DNA of 47,500 nucleotides from Chrysomallon squamiferum (Eukaryota; Mollusca; Gastropoda; Neomphalida; Peltospiridae): NCBI GenBank assembly GCA_012295275.1, contig CM022665.1, positions 27,849,446 to 27,896,945 of the forward strand, read 5' to 3'. Shown piece by piece: positions 10,822 to 20,735 of this stretch (position 1 is its first letter; each line of letters starts with the position of its first letter). The notes under the pieces were generated by a model. It saw only the letters and a program-made list of their open reading frames with translations, ran no database searches and was not told where the DNA came from. The position numbers and the translations under genes were made by a program.

Positions 10822-12647
10822 CATACATACATACATACATGCATACGTACATACATACAAACATACATACGTACCTAAACACATACATGCATACATACAT
10901 GGTAAATTTCTCGATGACGCACGTTACATTTAGAGCTGTTGGAGAATATTCCAACTGTTCTGTTTGCTGGAGTCGTCCTTGCAGAAACATGGCCCTCAGT
11001 AACAGACTTACCTGTGTATACATCTATTTGGTGTCACAGAGAAAAGAGCCCAAAGGTATATATTGCTTAACACGTAATGATGGATGTTACATCAAAAGAA
11101 CATGGGTGAAAACCAGCTAAGTTTATTTCAAAATTGTCTGAAATCTATAAATTGTATAAATAAATGTTTGCTATCAGTGTGAAAGTGAAAGTCTATAGAA
11201 GATTACCAGTTTTAATTCAATTTGAAAACAATAAATAAGAAAAATATTATTACATAATTGGGCGTGACTGAGGGATGTTATATTTTGTCCGCTAACATAA
11301 CACGAAGTTCTCTGTCCGTATCAACCAGTGCCTGGTTCACAACTGTGATGATAAAATCATTTTAATGTTGTGATTAATCACAATGGGGATCTCTTCATTA
11401 TACTTTATCACTCGTCAGTGGTGAGGAAGTGGGACCGAGCAGTTCCTCTGATGGTTGTGGCATCAGCAAATATCTCTTTCAATTTTAGGGCCTTATTTCA
11501 TTTTTCTCTGTCGGGAGGCATTCATAAATACACTGACCCTAGCCATCTCAACAAAGGAAGATGCGTGCTTCACCACCATTGTCTTCCTCTGTTTCTCTGC
11601 ATCCTCGACGTACCGTTTCACAGCGCCACCTGTACCATCAACAGGCCCCTTGCCATGAGAAGTGATAAAGAAATTGCAGTGAATATTTTTGTTATGATTT
11701 TCTTGTTGCGAAAACATAGCAGCTGCTATGAAGCGGTTTTTTAATTTTGACGCTGGTCCGTCAGACCAAATCGATAAAGTTTGGACTGAATTAGGGATCA
11801 TTTCAAAGAGCATATCAAGATATGCTACGATAGTGTTTTTCAAATATGCAAGATTATCATATGCTATGACAACTGAGTGCAGTATGGTAGTATACTACAT
11901 CGCTGCCGTAAGAAAGGCTCAGATCAAGACTGACTAATATATTTTTTAAATGTGCCTTGGCTAGTACTAAGAGAATTAGAAAGAACATGATTATATATCT
12001 TCAGCTTTTCTTCTCACACAAACAATTTAGGGTTTTTTGTGATGGATGTTACAATGACTGGCCAGACTATTTCAAATGCAGTATTTAATTATATATTTCC
12101 AGAAATTATTTAAACTTCCTTATTCTTTAAACTGATGCTATGGACTATATAAACTGAGTGAAATGGAGTGTCAAAGCCAGCTTAGTGTCAGTGATTTGAT
12201 AAGGTTAATATTCCTAACACTGGGTAGTCTGAAGTACTGAAATTTTTGTTTCCTTTTTGTCTATTGAGCCAGGGAATTGCCCACATACATATATACATAA
12301 ATACCTACAGACATACAAAAATTACATAAGTATATAAATACATACCTGTAAGAATGCATACATAACCACAACCATACAAGTTTCTAGCTCTACTAAGCTG
12401 TACTGTTTACATTTTGTTACTATTTGTACTGTGACACATATTTGTTTTAGGCACAGATCGTTGTGAAATGCCCATCAAACAAGGTATAGTCTGTTTGGAT
12501 ATGGTCGAAGTTCCCCTTCCCGTGTTTCGATGGTTTTATGACGAAAAATCAGTTCGATGTAAACGGTTACCTTACTTTGGATGCGGAGGAAACGCAAACC
12601 GGTTTAAAACCAAAGATACTTGCATTGACACGTGTATCGAAGACTAG
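10494..12647 (+). CDS. K8: secreted Kunitz-domain protein with an inflated 1.9-kb intron, 84 aa
   Basis: The signal exon is 10494-10551 (MKILFLLLVSF...VSAQ). It follows ATTTCAG ending at 10487. An extra in-frame ATG at 10488 could add two residues. The donor is GTATAT, weaker than in its relatives. The Kunitz exon is 12451-12647, after TTTTAG. The total is 255 nt, or 84 residues. The domain has CEMPIKQG, FRWFYDEK, CKRLPYFGCGGNANRF and C-x3-C. Cys2 is followed by Leu rather than Pro, and the acidic loop is partly hydrophobic (LDMVEVPLP). The intron is four to six times longer than in its relatives, because about 1.4 kb of unrelated sequence interrupts a CATA tract. The join rests on phase and on comparison with K9 and K10. 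Confidence 0.88.
10596..10685 (+). repeat. (CTT)n then (ATT)n microsatellite
   Basis: A compound trinucleotide tract in the first part of the K8 intron. Confidence 0.95.
10792..10900 (+). repeat. (CATA)n microsatellite, left part
   Basis: The CATA tract stops at about 10900. Degenerate CATA sequence resumes at about 12283-12370, so the block between looks inserted. Confidence 0.9.
10936..11120 (+). CDS. Candidate Cys-rich terminal exon inside the K8 intron, not Kunitz
   Basis: If the acceptor is the second AG of TTTAGAG (ends at 10935), this 185-nt stretch is open in phase 1 and ends with TAA at 11118-11120. AATAAA follows within about 40 nt. It encodes six cysteines in about 60 residues: NCSVCWSRPC, then a Cys 10 residues on, then YCLTRNDGC. 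The spacing is C-2-C-4-C-10-C-16-C-6-C, which is not Kunitz. Spliced to the K8 signal exon it would give 243 nt, or 80 residues, a size typical of the array. The acceptor is weak, and the exon lies inside the block that interrupts the CATA tract. It may instead be chance or part of a mobile element. I do not recognise the peptide. Confidence 0.3.
11493..11930 (-). pseudogene. Fragment of a mobile-element-like protein with SDG and SHGKG motifs
   Basis: The minus strand is open over about 116 residues from 11843 to 11493, and similar sequence (VVIAYDNLAYLKN) extends upstream to about 11880. The landmarks are WSDGPASKLKNRF, NFFITSHGKGPVDGTGG and AVKRYVEDA. This order (SDG...KN, then FF-TSHGKG..DG.GG..KR) is one I recall from many uncharacterised, repeat-like proteins of invertebrates, probably transposon-derived. 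That link is from memory and not checked. No intact start, and no clear C-terminal part, is visible, so it looks like a decayed fragment. It has a higher GC content than the intron around it, consistent with an insertion. Confidence 0.5.
12283..12370 (+). repeat. Degenerate (CATA)n, right part
   Basis: Imperfect CATA/CATATA units resume here after the foreign block in the K8 intron. Other family introns have such a tract just before the Kunitz exon. Confidence 0.7.
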
Positions 12648-12677
12648 ATAATACCAACACAACTGTTTTATTTATTT

Positions 12678-12680
<3 letters not shown>

Positions 12681-12742
<62 letters not shown>
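12681..12742 (+). repeat. (ATT)n microsatellite
   Basis: A pure ATT tract in the 3' region of K8, about 30 bp past the stop codon. Confidence 0.95.
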
Positions 12743-12743
<1 letters not shown>

Positions 12744-13330
12744 GTTTCGTGTAGAACTTTTGTTCATTATCTATTTATATATGAAGATGTATTTACTGAA
12801 TTTGTACAATTTATATATTTATTAAATTATTTTAAAAGCAATTGTAGTTTTGTTGTTCGTACAAACGCTTTATGTGGATATTCCTACTTTCTTACATTAA
12901 TTTCTGATAACGTAATGTGTTTGAAAATCTATTATGTTTTTTTTTATGATTTATATACAATACATTCCAAAATTGTTTATACAATCACGGGTTATTTAAT
13001 AGGATTTTGGGGTGGAATTTGGTGTTTTTTAACATTTCATGTCGCTTTTATCGTGTTGTTGTTTCTGTTGCTGGGGATGAGTTGTTGTTAATTTTTTTGT
13101 GATTGATAAAAAAATTCTGCCTTTTTGATTTCCGTTCAACGTTAAAATATTCATTATATAACCACAATTCAATGACAACGGTAGGAGTTAAAATGTGTCG
13201 GATTTTAACTTTTTATGTTATTTTATTATGCTGCTGTTGATGTTTTTGATGAATTTTATTCGTTCTTGAGTTATCTTTCCCTACTTATGTATTGGCCATC
13301 GTCATTTCTTACCTCATCAGTGCATCAATA

Positions 13331-13338
13331 TTACGTCA
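13331..13338 (+). promoter_or_regulatory. CRE-like TTACGTCA of K9
   Basis: Its context is ATCAGTGCATCAATATTACGTCATAGG. The leader exon ends at 13563 in AATAATAAG before GTAAGT. Confidence 0.72.
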
Positions 13339-13707
13339 TAGGCTGTCAGTCGCATACCTGTGCCGAACAAATATTAAACCTGTTGTCAGCGACAGTAAAA
13401 TTATTCTTTGAAACTGCAAACAAGGAAAGAAGAAGAAGAATGATACAAAAAGGTAAGAAATTTTCCGAATGATAAATTAAAATTAACTTGTTTTACTTAC
13501 ACAGAATTCTCACACGTTGTTATTAAATACAAATGCTCAAAACCGCAGTAATGAAATAATAAGGTAAGTTCTGGAAATTTAAAAAAACAATTTCTAACTA
13601 CTTTTCTTAGCATATTAATTTTTTTAAAATTTTTATTGATTATACAAATAGATGTTTTATATCTGAATACGTATAAATTAATATTCATAAAATATTTCAG
13701 ACTGACA

Positions 13708-14318
13708 ATGAATATTTTGTTCCCATTGCTGATGTTGCTCTTCGCTTCCAACGTTTCTGATCAAAGTAAATTTCTTGTTGATTTAATCTTTTTCTTCACC
13801 TATTTTTTTTTTCTTTTCCTTTCTTTTATTTTCTTTTATTATATTTTCTTTTTGTTCTTTTTGTTTTCATTTATTTTTAATGTGGCGAAACCTGTTTTTA
13901 ATTCTTCCAATAAAAAATATTTTGTGCTTATTATTATTATTGTTCTTGTTATACTTCACGTACAAAATATACACACACACACACATACATACATACATAC
14001 ATACCTATATACCTATATATATGTGATTATATTCATGATCATAACACATTTTATGACTGTATTAAGCACTACTGTTTAAACAGTTGTTACTATTCTTACT
14101 CTAATGACATATTTCTTTCAGACATAAATCGTTGTGAAATGCCCATCAAACAAGGGGAAATCTGTCCGGATGAGGACGAGGTCCCGATTCCCGCTTTTCG
14201 GTTTTTTTACGATGAAAATAAAAATAAGTGCAAACGGTTACCATACTTTGGATGCGGAGGAAACGAAAACAGGTTTAAAACTAAAGAAGCTTGTATTGCC
14301 ATGTGTGCAGAGGACTAA
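13708..14318 (+). CDS. K9: secreted Kunitz-domain protein, 84 aa
   Basis: The signal exon is 13708-13765 (MNILFPLLMLLFAS...), after ATTTCAG plus ACTGACA. The donor is AGTAAA in the usual CAAA/GT context. The Kunitz exon is 14122-14318, after TTTCAG. The total is 255 nt, or 84 residues, ending at TAA. The domain is CEMPIKQG, CKRLPYFGCGGNENRF and C-x3-C, with PDEDEVP after Cys2. The usual RWFYD is RFFYD: the tryptophan shared by most units is Phe. K9 shares the N-terminal pattern Asn/Ser-x-x-Arg-Cys with K8 and K10, and the three are close relatives. Confidence 0.93.
13974..14015 (+). repeat. (CA)n/(CATA)n microsatellite in K9 intron
   Basis: A short CATA tract in the position where K8, K10 and K14 have longer ones. 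Confidence 0.85.
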
Positions 14319-14812
14319 GAGCTATACATAATATGATATATATTTACTGAACTGTAAAGTTCACTGTTTGTTCCTATTAAATTATTGTAAAAGCAGATAT
14401 AATTTTGTTATCTATGCAAATGCTTTGTTTATAACATTTCCGTTATACAGTCCATTATTAACAATATTTGGCGTTGAAGTGTCATGTTGTTCGTTTTCTT
14501 TGTGTGTTTGTTTGTTGTTGTTTTTCTTGTCCATTTTTGTGTGTGTTTTTGTCTTGTTTGTGTGTGTGTGTGTGTTTTGTTTTTGTTTTTGTTTTTTTTT
14601 TTGTTTTGTTTGTTATGTTGGGTTTATTTGGGGGAGTTTTGAGGGTCGTATGCTGTTTTTTTGTTGCTGACGATGCTATTGTTGTTTTTGTTTTGTTTTT
14701 TGTTTTTTTTTTTCTTTTTTTCTTTTTTCTTATTTATTATTATTTGTTTATGATTTCGCTTTCACTACCTAAACGGTACATCGTTATTTATTACATCATC
14801 ACTGCATCAGTA

Positions 14813-14820
14813 TTACGTCA
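14813..14820 (+). promoter_or_regulatory. CRE-like TTACGTCA of K10
   Basis: It lies within the block of about 140 bp (14743-14885) that matches the K8 promoter almost base for base. The leader exon ends before GTAAGT at 15028. Confidence 0.75.
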
Positions 14821-15179
14821 TTGGCCGTTTTGCAAGTATTCAACTTATTTTCAGTGTCAGTGAAATTAATTCTTTAAAATAGCAAGAAAAATAAATAACA
14901 ATGATAATAATATAATAACTAAATAAAATTTCTGAATAATCAATTAAAGTCAAGTTATTCTAACTATCGAGCATCTGCACACGTCATTATAACTTGTAAA
15001 CCATCAAACAACAGTTGAAATAATAACGTAAGTTTATTTTAAAATAATTTAAGATACTTTTTAGAATTCTAAGTTTTTAAATGTATTTATTATACAACAC
15101 TGCTGATTCTGTAGTCAAAATATTTATATTTGCTTACTTATAAATTAATATTTATTTTAAAAAATATTTCAGACAAACA

Positions 15180-15877
15180 ATGAAAATTTTGTTCTTATTG
15201 CTGCTGCTGTTCTACGTTTCCAACATTTATGCTCAAGGTAAGTATCTTGCTAACATATATTTTTGTCTTTTAATACATCCCTGTCTTATTTTTATGCTAT
15301 TTTCCTTTTCTTTTTCTTGTGTCTGCTATAATATTATTGCTGTCGTTGTTGTTGTTTGGTTGTTGTTATTCTTCCGTGCATACATAATACATACACACAT
15401 ACTACATACATATATACATACACACACACACACACATACATACATACATACATACATACATACATACATACATACATACATACATACATAGATACATACA
15501 TATACATACACTTACAGATACACACGCACATACATACATATATGCATACACAGATACACACACGCATACATACATACACTCACAAGCACATATACATACA
15601 TACAAACATAGACACATTCCTATATAGATATCTCTGATCTTAAAATGCGTTAAACTGTATGTTGCTTACATTTGTTTCAGGCACAGGTCGCTGTGAAATG
15701 CCCATCAAGCAAGGGGAACCCTGTCCCGAGGAGGACGAGGAACCGGTGCCCATTTTCCGATGGTTTTATGATGAAATAAAAGATCGGTGCAAACGCTTGC
15801 CATACTATGGATGCGGAGGAAACGGAAACCGGTTTAAAACCAAAGCTGCGTGTAACGAAATGTGCGTCGATGACTAG
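15180..15877 (+). CDS. K10: secreted Kunitz-domain protein, 84 aa
   Basis: The signal exon is 15180-15237 (MKILFLLLLLFY...IYAQ; donor GTAAGT), after ATTTCAG. The Kunitz exon is 15681-15877, after GTTTCAG. The total is 255 nt, or 84 residues. The mature sequence begins Gly-Thr-Gly-Arg-Cys and has CEMPIKQGEPC, FRWFYDEI, CKRLPYYGCGGNGNRF and C-x3-C. The loop after Cys2 is very acidic (PEEDEEP). AATAAA is at 16005-16010, in the shared 3' context CTATTTACAGGCAATAAA. The promoter is a recent copy of, or template for, that of K8. Confidence 0.94.
15382..15600 (+). repeat. (CATA)n microsatellite in K10 intron
   Basis: About 220 bp of CATA and CA units. Open frames across it (HTYIHTYI and YVCMYVCM) are artefacts of the repeat. 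Confidence 0.95.
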
Positions 15878-16179
15878 ATAGTCTCACCTCAGATGTTTTA
15901 TCCGTTTTTATTATTTATTTTTAATATACAAATTTTGTCCATAATATATTTGTAAATGTAATATGTTTATTGAAGGTTTTTTGTTCAAATCACTATTTAC
16001 AGGCAATAAAGTGTTGCAAAAACAGCTGTTTGTAGTCTGTATAAATGTTTTATGTTCGTCAATTTATGTTTTATAACAACATTTTTAAATTCATTACACA
16101 ATCATAGAGTATTGATACGGTTTGGGACTGCAGTATAGTGCTTTTTTTATTTTTATTTTTTTATTTATTTATTGTATTA

Positions 16180-16215
<36 letters not shown>

Positions 16216-16387
16216 GAAGTAGTAGTAGTAGTACTAGTAATAGTAGTAATAGTAGTAATAGTAATGATAATAACAGCAGTAATAGTAGTAGTAACAGAAT
16301 TTATTTATTTATTTTTCTGCCTTTGATGTTGTTCATTCGTTATTTATTTATTCCTACATATATTGGGAACCGTCATCTTTTACATCA

Positions 16388-16406
16388 TTACGTCAATATT
16401 ACGTCA
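16388..16406 (+). promoter_or_regulatory. Double CRE-like site of K11
   Basis: TTACGTCA occurs at 16388-16395 and again at 16399-16406, starts 11 bp apart, about one helical turn. A TATAAAA follows at 16470-16476. The leader donor is GTAACT at 16666. Confidence 0.72.
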
Positions 16407-16737
16407 TAGGCCCTCAGCCAGGTGTCTTGCGAGCATTCAACCTATTGTCGGTGGCAGTACCAATTATTCTATAAAACAGAAATAAAGATAAGAATAATAA
16501 CAATAACAATGTACTAAAAGTAAATTCCTGAATCATCAATTGATAGCACTTTCGAAAAATGTATTAAGAAAAGCAAATTGTTCTAACTATAAAACAACTT
16601 CATAGTTCATTATATCTTAGACTATCGGGCTTGAAGTCACTCACTGTCACAGTCGCAATAATAAGGTAACTTTAGAATATTTACAAATAATTTTTAAATA
16701 TCTTTTTTAAAATTTCTTTCTTTTTCTTTCTTCTTCT

Positions 16738-16806
16738 TCTTTTTTTTCTTCTTCTTCTTCTTCTTCTTCTTCTTCTTCTTCTTCTTCTTCTTTTTCTTCT
16801 TCTTCA
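16738..16806 (+). repeat. (CTT)n microsatellite in K11 leader intron
   Basis: A TTC/CTT tract inside the first intron of K11. Confidence 0.93.
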
Positions 16807-16923
16807 TTTATTATTAATTTTTGAAAAAAGAATGTTAAATATTTGTAAAATACATTTATTATGTTCTATAGCGGAATATATAAATATTAATATTTATTTT
16901 AAATAAAATATTTCAGATTAACA

Positions 16924-17341
16924 ATGAAGATCTTGTTCTTGTTCCTGTTACTGTCTGCATCCGGCGTTTCTGCTCAAAGTAATTTCATATCTTTATTTCA
17001 TATTTTTATTAACAATTTTTTTATTATTATTTATATTGGTTTTCTTTTATTATATAATTTATACATTTTCATTGTTTAAATGGAAACAATATGTTGTTCA
17101 GTACTGTTCATTTACTATTTCTTTATTTATATTTTTTGCCGTAGGTCGCTGTGGTTTGCCAGTGAGACAAGGAAAGGTCTGTTCTAAACATAACGAGATT
17201 CCGGTTGCAGTTTTTCGATGGTTTTATGATTTTAGATTAGAAATTTGTAAGCGACTGCCGTATTTTGGCTGCGGAGGAAATTCAAATCGGTTTAAATCCA
17301 AGACCACTTGTGTTGATGTGTGTATGTCAAAGATTAGATAG
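16924..17341 (+). CDS. K11: secreted Kunitz-domain protein, 83 aa
   Basis: The signal exon is 16924-16978 (MKILFLFLLLSAS...VSAQ), one codon shorter than usual. The Kunitz exon is 17145-17341, after GCCGTAG. The total is 252 nt, or 83 residues. The domain has Ser-Arg-Cys-GLPVRQG, FRWFYDFR, CKRLPYFGCGGNSNRF and C-x3-C. The stretch after Cys2 is SKHNEIP, so P1 is Ser and the usual acidic run is weakened. After the last Cys the frame differs from the relatives: their VED-stop is replaced by MSKIR-stop, which looks like a small indel near the end. AATAAA is at 17441-17446. Confidence 0.92.
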
Positions 17342-17673
17342 TTATATATATATATTAATTTTCAGGTCCAGGATTTGTCACGAACATATTTATATATGAT
17401 TATATATTTACTGAATGTATATTATTAACTATTTATAAGCAATAAACTATTATTGTAACAGCAATTTGTTTGTTTGTTAATGTTCCCCACGTTTAATAAG
17501 ATTTGGAGTTGAAATATCACAGTATGGTGGCATTTTTAAATTTTGTTTTGTTTTTGCTGTGTTGTTGCTGACGTTGCTGCTGCTGTTGCTATTGATGTTG
17601 TTATTCATTAGTTTGTGATTCATCTTTTTCTATATAGCATAAAGTCATTGCTCACATAATTATTGCGTCAGTA

Positions 17674-17681
17674 TTACGTCA
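17674..17681 (+). promoter_or_regulatory. CRE-like TTACGTCA of K12
   Basis: It is preceded by TTGCGTCA and followed by CACATGT and TTTGCGA. The leader exon ends at 17861 in AATAATAAG before GTAAGT. Confidence 0.74.
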
Positions 17682-18033
17682 TAAGGCGTATAATCACATG
17701 TCGTTTGCGATTCTTCATCCTTTTATCGGTGAGTGAGTAAATTATTTTCAAAACTGAAAGAAAGAAATTTAAATTTAAATTTGCAAAAAGCGTAATAAGA
17801 AAAACATCTCCAGACATTGTTATTATATTTAAACACTCAAGGCAACCGTTGAAATAATAAGGTAAGTTTTGCGTTTTCAAAAATTATTTTTAAATACCTT
17901 TTAGAATATGAAACATTTTAAAAATTAAAATTGTATTTAACAATGTTTATTCTCTATTCAAGATGTTTTATTATCTGAATACGTATAAATTAAAATTTAT
18001 ATATATATATATAAAATATATTTCAGATTGACA

Positions 18034-18516
18034 ATGAAGATCCTATTGTTATTCCTAGTATTTCTGCTTGCTTATAGCGTTTCTGCTAACAGTGAGTAAC
18101 TTCATATTTTTATAATGTAGTACAAGTAGTAGCAGGACAATAAAAACAATAACAGAGACAACTGAAAATTCAAAACAAGTTACGCACAAGAACTGTGGTC
18201 AAAGATGCCAGCCGTATGTGCAGGAATCAGTTTTCAATTTACAAAATTATGAAAAACTAGGAACAAAACGTTTATCTGCTTCATGCTGTGTTCTGTTGTG
18301 TAAAGAGTTACTATTTTATCTGTAGGTCGCTGTGATATGCCTGTCAGACAAGGAAGAATCTGTCCGGATGATGATGAGGAACCGGTTCCCGTTTTTCGGT
18401 GGTTTTATGACTCGAAAGCAGATCTGTGTAAACGGTTACCTTACTTTGGATGTGGAGGAAACGGAAACCGGTTTAGAACCAAAGCTGCTTGCATTGATAT
18501 GTGTGTCGAAGACTAG
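18034..18516 (+). CDS. K12: secreted Kunitz-domain protein, 82 aa
   Basis: The signal exon is 18034-18091 (MKILLLFLVFLL...VSAN; donor GTGAGT), after TTTCAG plus ATTGACA. The Kunitz exon is 18326-18516, after CTGTAG. The total is 249 nt, or 82 residues. It is a near-consensus member: Ser-Arg-Cys-DMPVRQGRIC, PDDDEEPVPV, FRWFYDSK, CKRLPYFGCGGNGNRF and C-x3-C ending VED. The intron is short, about 230 bp. The Cys2-Cys3 spacing is 21. Confidence 0.95.
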
Positions 18517-18540
18517 ATAGCAGAACTGTTTATTAGTCGT

Positions 18541-18605
18541 TAATATATTTTATTTATTTATTTATTTATTTATTTATATATTTATTAATTTATTTATTTA
18601 TTTTT
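18541..18605 (+). repeat. (TTTA)n microsatellite after K12
   Basis: The tract directly follows the stop, as TTTA tracts also do after K13, K17 and K21. Confidence 0.93.
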
Positions 18606-18990
18606 CATTGGATATTCAAGTTTTGTCATCAAATATGATGATGTTATCTTTGTACAATTTATTAAAGTATTAAATTATTTTACAAGCAGTTATAGTTTAC
18701 TTATCTGTACAAATGCTCCCCAAATAACTTACTTTTTTCAAAATGTAAAACATCTTATTTTATGATTTGCGAATACCATTTTTAAAATTCATTATACAAT
18801 CACGATTTATTAACGAAGTTTGGGGATGAAGACCGGGGTCGTTTATTTAATATTTTATTTTTATTTTTATTTTTTATATTATTTCATGTTTTTATATTGT
18901 TGTTGATGGTGTTGTTGTTCATTTACTCAGTTTCATTTTTTCCTTCCCTACACTGGTGTCGTTATTTCTTGCGTCATTACTCTATCAGTA

Positions 18991-18998
18991 TTACGTCA
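18991..18998 (+). promoter_or_regulatory. CRE-like TTACGTCA of K13
   Basis: It is followed by CACATGTG and TTTGCAA. An upstream GCGTCA is also present. The leader exon ends at 19248 before GTAAGT. Confidence 0.74.
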
Positions 18999-19366
18999 CA
19001 GGGTCTAAATCACATGTGCTTTGCAATTAATCAGCGTGTTGTCAGTCAGTGACAGAACAAATTATTCTAAAAAAAAAAAAAAAATAATAATAAATAAATA
19101 AATAACATTGTATTAATGAAAGTTCATGAATTATAAATCAAAATTATTTTGCGAAAGAAAGAAAATGAATTAAGAAACGCAGCTGGTTTTAACTACTTCT
19201 CATTTTATCTTGTAAACAAACATCCGAGGACGCCGTTGAATTTATAAGGTAAGTATGCATTTTTTTTTTGTTCTTCTTTATAATACCTTTTTGAATGCCA
19301 GTTTCGTATTCACTATGTTTTATACGTAAATAAATGTTTATTAAATATTTCAGATTGACAAGGAAG

Positions 19367-19455
19367 ATGTTGTTTTCTCTGTTGTTGATACTGTTCATTT
19401 CTAGCGTTTCTGCTCAAAGTATGTAATTTCAAATTCACTAATTATATAATCTTCT

Positions 19456-19504
<49 letters not shown>

Positions 19505-19786
19505 TAAACACACAGCAGTTTTTGTAATTATAATCGTTATATAAATATATACATACATACTGCATAATGTTTAAAAAATGTTATTATTGCCGCAGGTCAG
19601 TGTATTATGCCTATCAGACTAGGAAAAGTCTGTCCAATTGAGAAAAAAAAATCGGTAGCAGTTTTTCGATGGTTTTATGATGACAAAGTTGAAGTATGTA
19701 AACGGTTACCGTACTTTGGCTGTGGAGGAAACCAAAACCGGTTTAAAACTAAAGCTGAGTGTATTAACATCTGCATCAAAGACTAA
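19367..19786 (+). CDS. K13: Kunitz-domain protein with shifted start and basic loop, 80 aa
   Basis: The ancestral start codon (ATTGACA-ATG-AAG in relatives) reads AGG here. The next in-frame ATG, at 19367 two codons on, gives a signal peptide MLFSLLLILF...VSAQ. The signal exon is 19367-19418 (donor GTATGT) and the Kunitz exon is 19596-19786, after CCGCAG. The total is 243 nt, or 80 residues. The domain has CIMPIRLGKVC, FRWFYDDK, CKRLPYFGCGGNQNRF and C-x3-C. The loop after Cys2 is PIEKKKS: it has a lysine triplet where the other members are acidic. It is probably still functional, because the reading frame is intact. Confidence 0.9.
19458..19495 (+). repeat. (TA)n/(CA)n microsatellite in K13 intron
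   Basis: A TA run followed by CA units. Confidence 0.95.
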
Positions 19787-19810
19787 TGAATTCACCAGAT
19801 TTTGTTATTG

Positions 19811-19818
19811 TTTTTATT

Positions 19819-19858
<40 letters not shown>

Positions 19859-19864
19859 TTATTA
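19811..19864 (+). repeat. (TTTA)n microsatellite after K13
   Basis: A TTTA tract just downstream of the stop codon. Confidence 0.93.
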
Positions 19865-20257
19865 GTATTCATATTTAAAAAGTACATATAATATCTAATT
19901 TCATAGAAAAATATATGTGAAAAATATTGATTTTCTATGATATAATTATCGAACATTTTTAAATGTTTTGTACAATTCTATATTTATAGGCATAAATGTA
20001 ATACAGAAGCAGTTGTTGTTCTGTTTTCAATATATTTGCTTTAAATTATGTTCCCACTGTGTATTTATTAATTTTCATTTGTTATATTCGATCTTTGAAC
20101 TGATAACTACATATGTTTAAAAATCGACAATATTCTATTTTATGACTGACTTACTACATTCATTTTACAATAACAATTTATTATTAAGTGGATTTATGAG
20201 GTAATTTGGTGCTTTTTAATATTTCATGTCATTTTAATCGTTTTGCAGTTTATGTTT

Positions 20258-20735
20258 AACCCTAACCCTAGCTCTAGCTCTAACCCTAACCCTAATCCTA
20301 ATCCTAATTCTAACCCTAACCCTAACCCTAATCCTAATCCTAACCCTAACCCTAACACTAACACTAACCCAATCTCAAATTCTAAACCTAATCCTACGCA
20401 AGTCCCCAACACTGATTCTAACACTACTTCCAATCGTGACACTCAAATTATTTTGGACATTATCATAAGACTCATAATAAAATTTAAATAACCCTAACTG
20501 TAAGCCTAAACCTAACCCTAAACCTGACCCTAACTCAACTTCTAAACCTAATCCTATGCAAATAGCCAACATTAATTCTTATCCTAACGCTGCTTCCAAT
20601 CGTGACCCTCAAATTATTTTGGACATTATCATAACACTCGTAATAAAATTTAAATAACCGTAGCTCTAACCCTAACCCTAACCCTAGCCCTAGCCCTAGC
20701 CCTAGGCCTAACACCAACCCTAAACCAATCTCAAA
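20258..20735 (+). repeat. Interstitial telomere-like (CCCTAA)n block with a ~165-bp embedded unit
   Basis: Degenerate CCCTAA and variants (CTCTAG, CACTAA, CCCTAG) cover 20258-20370, about 20491-20535 and 20657-20715. Between them lie two copies of a non-telomeric segment (about 20371-20490 and 20533-20656). Both end in CAAATTATTTTGGACATTATCATAA...AAAATTTAAATA. A partial third start (CAATCTCAAATT) is near 20730. It is a tandem satellite whose units include telomere-like arrays. Genes continue on both sides, so it is not a chromosome end. Repeated Asn-Pro or Gly-Leu open frames here are artefacts. Confidence 0.85.

Noticed and set aside
10792-10900. CRISPR-like regular repeat
   Set aside because: This is a eukaryotic tetranucleotide microsatellite without spacers.
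15326-15637. Several overlapping frames rich in HTYI or YVCM
   Set aside because: They come from the CATA microsatellite and occur in every register on both strands.
20224-20717. Asn-Pro and Gly-Leu repeat proteins
   Set aside because: They result from reading degenerate CCCTAA repeats and are not genes.
20258-20735. Chromosome end
   Set aside because: The telomere-like repeats are degenerate and interrupted, and the gene array continues unchanged on both sides.
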